Part shown: one piece after another, positions 48,066 to 52,100 of the stretch
Numbering within the stretch: position 1 is the first letter of the stretch
Layout: each line of letters opens with the position of its first letter
Assembly: GCF_002798305.1 (NCBI RefSeq)
Contig: NZ_PCGR01000006.1
Span: 1 to 52,100, forward strand
Reading direction: 5' to 3'
Length of the DNA stretch: 52,100 bases
Source: Chryseomicrobium excrementi
Lineage (GTDB): Bacteria > Bacillota > Bacilli > Bacillales_A > Planococcaceae
Notes under the pieces: model-generated
Seen by the model: the letters and a program-made list of their open reading frames with translations, nothing else
The model's database searches: none
Told to the model about the DNA's origin: nothing
Translations under genes and position numbers: made by a program

Positions 48066-48568
48066 ATACGGCGTATCTTTCCATCGGTTCGAACATGGGA
48101 GACCGTCTGCAGTTTCTAAAGGACGCGGTGAAACAGGTATCGGCGCATTCGAGCATCCAGGTAGAACAAGTATCAGATGTCTATGAGACAGACCCGGTCG
48201 GCTACACAGACCAAGCAGCTTTTTTAAATATCGCTGTGAAACTCACGACGTCGCTTGCCCCGCACGAACTGCTCGCCGTGTGTCAGTCAGTAGAGCAAGA
48301 GCTCGGGAGAAAGCGCGTGATTCGCTGGGGTCCAAGAACGGTCGACCTTGACATTTTAGTGTATAATGATGAAAATATAGAGTCGGATGATTTAACTATT
48401 CCGCATCCACGTATGACAGAACGTGCTTTTGTACTTATCCCACTGGCATCGATTTCAGCCGATCCTGCACATCAGGAGCTTGCTGCTGCATTCGATCCCG
48501 AGAAAGAAGGCATTCGGTTATGGACAGCATTCGATGGGGACGGCGCATTCGTGCATACAGAAAGTTAA
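48062..48568 (+). CDS. folK: Hydroxymethyldihydropterin pyrophosphokinase
   Basis: The 168-residue kinase activates hydroxymethyldihydropterin with ATP for FolP. It begins AYLSIGSNMGDR and has the HPPK signature RWGPRTVDLDILVYN plus PHPRMTERAFVL. Start 48062 overlaps the folB stop. Its 3' end overlaps yazB by 49 bases in another frame, an unusually long overlap also known for this gene pair in Bacilli. Confidence 0.94.
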   Translation: MNTAYLSIGSNMGDRLQFLKDAVKQVSAHSSIQVEQVSDVYETDPVGYTDQAAFLNIAVKLTTSLAPHELLAVCQSVEQELGRKRVIRWGPRTVDLDILVYNDENIESDDLTIPHPRMTERAFVLIPLASISADPAHQELAAAFDPEKEGIRLWTAFDGDGAFVHTES

Positions 48569-48747
48569 AGCGCGTCAGCCAGATTGATTTGGCGAAGGCG
48601 TTAGAAGTAGCACCGGCCACGCTCGGTAAGATGGAGCGGGGCGTCAAAGCACCTACAGAAGACCAATGGATGAAAATCTCTCAGATACTCGACATAGACA
48701 TGGACGAACTTAAAGGAAGTAAGGAAGGTGAAGACCGTGACACGTAA
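48520..48747 (+). CDS. yazB: Small XRE-family helix-turn-helix protein YazB
   Basis: The 75-residue protein is one Cro/C1-type HTH: RIRAYRKLKRVSQIDLAKAL, then recognition helix region APATLGKMERG and DQWMKISQILDIDMDEL. Targets are unknown. It starts inside folK and ends inside dusB, so translation is probably coupled. Its conserved place in the folate operon suggests a local regulator, which is inference. Confidence 0.85.
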   Translation: MDSIRWGRRIRAYRKLKRVSQIDLAKALEVAPATLGKMERGVKAPTEDQWMKISQILDIDMDELKGSKEGEDRDT

Positions 48748-49756
48748 ACCGACCAAGCCGTTTTCAATCGGTGGCATCGAGATGGACAACCGCGTCGTGC
48801 TTGCACCGATGGCGGGAATCTGCAACTCGGCATTCCGACTGACGGTGAAAGAATTCGGTGCGGGTCTCGTCTACGCGGAGATGATCAGTGACAAAGGGAT
48901 TGTCATGAAAAACGAGAAGACCCTAAGTATGCTGTACATCGACGAACGAGAAAATCCCCTGTCTCTTCAAATCTTCGGAGGCGAAAAAGACACCCTGGTC
49001 GCAGCTGCAAAGTACGTCGACCAAAATACATCGGCAGACATCATTGATATCAATATGGGCTGTCCAGTCAATAAAATCATCAAGTGTGAAGCGGGAGCCC
49101 GCTGGTTGCTTGACCCAAACAAGATATATGAAATGGTTTCGGCCGTTGTCGACAACGTCAACAAACCCGTATCCGTCAAGATGCGCATCGGGTGGGATAG
49201 CGACCACATCTTAGCTGTGGAGAATGCCCAAGCTATCGAACGAGCTGGTGGAGCAGCTGTTGCTGTCCATGGACGGACGCGTGAGCAGATGTACGAAGGC
49301 CGTGCCAACTGGGACATCATCCGTGATGTGAAGCAGTCGGTCTCTATCCCTGTTATCGGGAATGGAGACGTCGAGACGCCGCAAGATGCGAAACGCATGC
49401 TCGATGAAACCGGAGTAGACGGCGTCATGATCGGGCGTGCCGCTCTTGGTGACCCGTGGATGATCTACCGCACTGTAGAATATCTTGAGTCAGGCGAGTT
49501 GAAGCCCGAACCATCCGTCCGCGAAAAAATCGACGTCTGCTTGTTGCACTTTGAGCGCCTCGCGCAGCTTAAAGGAGAACACGTAGCAGTCCGAGAAATG
49601 CGTAAGCATGCCTCATGGTACCTGAAAAATATCCGAGGGAATGGGCGTGCCCGTACGGTCATCAACCAAATCGAAGATGCCAACGAGCTACGCGCCTATT
49701 TGAACCTCTTCGCTGAAGAAGCCATGGCGAAGCAAGACGAAATCGTTTTGGTATAA
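48737..49756 (+). CDS. dusB: tRNA-dihydrouridine synthase B
   Basis: The 339-residue flavoenzyme reduces uridine to dihydrouridine in tRNA. It has NRVVLAPMAGICNSAFR for FMN binding, the catalytic Cys in NMGCPVNK, HGRTREQMYEG and GIPVIGNGD-type sequence (IPVIGNGDV). I choose GTG 48737 (AAGGTGA five bases upstream); GTG 48728 is the alternative. It follows yazB with a short overlap, as in Bacillus (yacF). Confidence 0.92.
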   Translation: MTRKPTKPFSIGGIEMDNRVVLAPMAGICNSAFRLTVKEFGAGLVYAEMISDKGIVMKNEKTLSMLYIDERENPLSLQIFGGEKDTLVAAAKYVDQNTSADIIDINMGCPVNKIIKCEAGARWLLDPNKIYEMVSAVVDNVNKPVSVKMRIGWDSDHILAVENAQAIERAGGAAVAVHGRTREQMYEGRANWDIIRDVKQSVSIPVIGNGDVETPQDAKRMLDETGVDGVMIGRAALGDPWMIYRTVEYLESGELKPEPSVREKIDVCLLHFERLAQLKGEHVAVREMRKHASWYLKNIRGNGRARTVINQIEDANELRAYLNLFAEEAMAKQDEIVLV

Positions 49757-49805
49757 CTGATCATAGAACTGTAACAAAATAGCGGTCAGGAAAATAGGTA
49801 ATGAA

Positions 49806-49887
49806 GTGTAGGGGTGACTCCAGCGGGATAAAAAACGAAAGCTGAGACCTTGGCTCAGCCCGCGCCCGTGGAACGCCTCCCCTACAC
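49806..49887. ncRNA. Structured element, ~82 nt, candidate RNA or dispersed repeat
   Basis: GTGTAGGGG (49806-49814) pairs perfectly with CCCCTACAC (49879-49887). Inside, GCGG pairs with CCGC and encloses the hairpin GCTGAG/CTCAGC. Unpaired segments include TGACTCCA, ATAAAAAACGAAA and GCCCGTGGAACGCCT. The segments GACTCCAGCGGGA and CCCGTGGAACGCC recall an intergenic element I have seen in many Bacillales genomes; its name and function I cannot confirm. It lies between dusB and its terminator. The remainder of 49943-50076 holds AACTGAA/TTCAGTT (49978-50001 region) and a TACAAT -10 for lysS. Confidence 0.55.
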
Positions 49888-49907
49888 GTGAATCTATCTA
49901 ATTAGAA

Positions 49908-49942
49908 AGCAGCTTCTCATTGGTTTTGAGGAGCTGCTTTTC
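49908..49942 (+). terminator. Terminator of the pab-fol-dusB operon
   Basis: AGCAGCTTCTC pairs with GAGGAGCTGCT (11 bp, one G-U) around a nine-base loop and is followed by TTTTCT. Confidence 0.82.
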
Positions 49943-50013
49943 TAAATTTTGATTTAGCAGTGTCTATCAATAAACTGAATTCGCAGACTTCAGTTCATTC
50001 AGATGAAGTTTAA

Positions 50014-51567
<1,554 letters not shown>

Positions 51568-51580
51568 TTTGTTTCTATAG

Positions 51581-51629
51581 AAAGACTTTCGCTCCGAAGA
51601 TTGTTGGAGCGTAAGTCTTTTACTTTTTG
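51581..51629 (+). terminator. Terminator after lysS
   Basis: A 15-bp stem (51581-51595 with 51606-51620, one T-T mismatch) has a 10-base loop and is followed by T-A-C-T5. From 51630 to 51764 I see no feature. Confidence 0.75.
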
Positions 51630-51764
51630 TCTGGAAGAGTTGCGCGAATTGTTTTTCTCCTTATTGAATAAGAAACATAGCCACAAGATATGGTTCGTTA
51701 AGAGCGTTGTTCGACTAAATGTTGAACCTAGGAAACTTTGTTGAAAAAAGATGAGCGAAAGTGC

Positions 51765-51793
51765 TTGTCTCGATTCAAATGCCGTGCTATAGT
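51765..51793 (+). promoter_or_regulatory. rRNA operon promoter P1
   Basis: TTGTCT (51765-51770) and TATAGT (51788-51793) are 17 bases apart. Confidence 0.65.
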
Positions 51794-51846
51794 AATCAAG
51801 TTGCTAAATTACGAAATGCATCGAGAAAACTTTTTCAAAAAAGTTG

Positions 51847-51876
51847 TTGACATCAAGATTCGTAATTTGGTATCAT
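51847..51876 (+). promoter_or_regulatory. rRNA operon promoter P2
   Basis: TTGACA (51847-51852) and TATCAT (51871-51876) are 18 bases apart. An A/T-rich stretch with A-tracts lies just upstream, as expected for a strong rrn promoter. Confidence 0.7.
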
Positions 51877-51907
51877 ATTAAAGTCGCCAAAACGAGCGAC
51901 ATACCAA

Positions 51908-52086
51908 CATGAACATTGAAAACTGAACATGCAAGACGTCAAGATAGAGCGTCACCACCCCGACCCCCGTTGGGTGTGCGTGACGCAAACCGAACCAAAT
52001 CGCATCCTTTAACGGGATGTGGTGGACGTTCAAAAATGGACATCATTATGATGCCAGCAACAAAATGAGCTTATTTTAAGCTCTCT
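51908..52086 (+). promoter_or_regulatory. rRNA leader with antitermination/processing elements
   Basis: ACATTGAAAACTGAACA (about 51914-51929) is the boxA-like leader sequence common in Bacilli rrn operons. GCGTCAC (51949-51955) pairs with GTGACGC (51980-51986), and GAGCTT pairs with AAGCTC just before the 16S start. Confidence 0.7.
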
Positions 52087-52100
52087 TTTATGGAGAGTTT
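52087..52100 (+). rRNA. rrs: 16S rRNA, first bases only
   Basis: TTTATGGAGAGTTT is the usual start of a Bacillales 16S rRNA, which would continue GATCCTGG beyond the window edge. Position after lysS and an rrn-type leader supports it. Cut off by the window. Confidence 0.85.

Overview
The window is a stretch of low-to-mid GC Firmicutes (Bacillales) chromosome. Its gene order is the classical origin-proximal order known from Bacillus subtilis: yaaO-tmk-darA-holB-ricT-yabA-yabB-yazA-rsmI-abrB-metG-tatD-yabE-rnmV-rsmA-veg-ispE-purR-ridA-spoVG-glmU-prs-ctc-pth-fin-mfd-spoVT-yabM-yabN-rqcP-(yabQ)-divIC-yabR-tRNAs-(spoIIE)-tilS-hpt-ftsH-coaX-hslO-yacD-cysK-pab/fol-dusB-lysS-rrn. Protein sequences and the sporulation-gene decay described below point to a Planococcaceae/Caryophanaceae-type organism of a lineage that has stopped, or is stopping, making endospores. 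The family assignment is inference; the genus cannot be fixed from this window.

Region by region. 1-477 is a repeat locus. 478-5227 is accessory: a membrane protein, a HerA-like ATPase, a 3-hydroxybutyrate dehydrogenase/permease pair and a divergent MarR regulator with palindromes between them. 5267-12197 is a rightward run of replication, c-di-AMP, phosphorelay and RNA-modification genes. abrB points left at 12258-12536, with a Spo0A-type operator. 12881-21676 runs from metG to spoVG. 22215-29792 carries cell-wall precursor, PRPP, stress L25, peptidyl-tRNA hydrolase, fin and mfd. 29875-36192 holds three sporulation fossils (spoVT, yabQ, spoIIE) among housekeeping genes and two leftward tRNAs. 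36213-42891 is tilS-hpt-ftsH-coaX-hslO-yacD. 42973-51567 is cysK, the tightly overlapping p-aminobenzoate/folate operon, dusB and lysS. The window ends on the promoters, leader and first bases of an rRNA operon.

Two themes stand out. First, sporulation genes are broken or missing while the vegetative genes between them are intact. spoVT has a one-base insertion and an internal deletion behind a still-consensus sigma-G promoter. yabQ keeps only its 3' half and spoIIE only a fragment without its phosphatase core. I find no yabP, yabG or sspF at their usual places, while fin is intact. Spo0A boxes survive at abrB, a sigma-H-like promoter at spoVG and a sigma-B-like promoter at ctc. Second, four intergenic loci (1-372, 7737-8060, 21707-22047, 35191-35468) share one composite architecture: a long imperfect palindrome with a conserved 7-base loop, followed in its own orientation by a tandem array of 21-bp units whose sequence differs at each locus.

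All coordinates, motifs and pairings were read by eye. Family assignments come from remembered homologues; no search was run.
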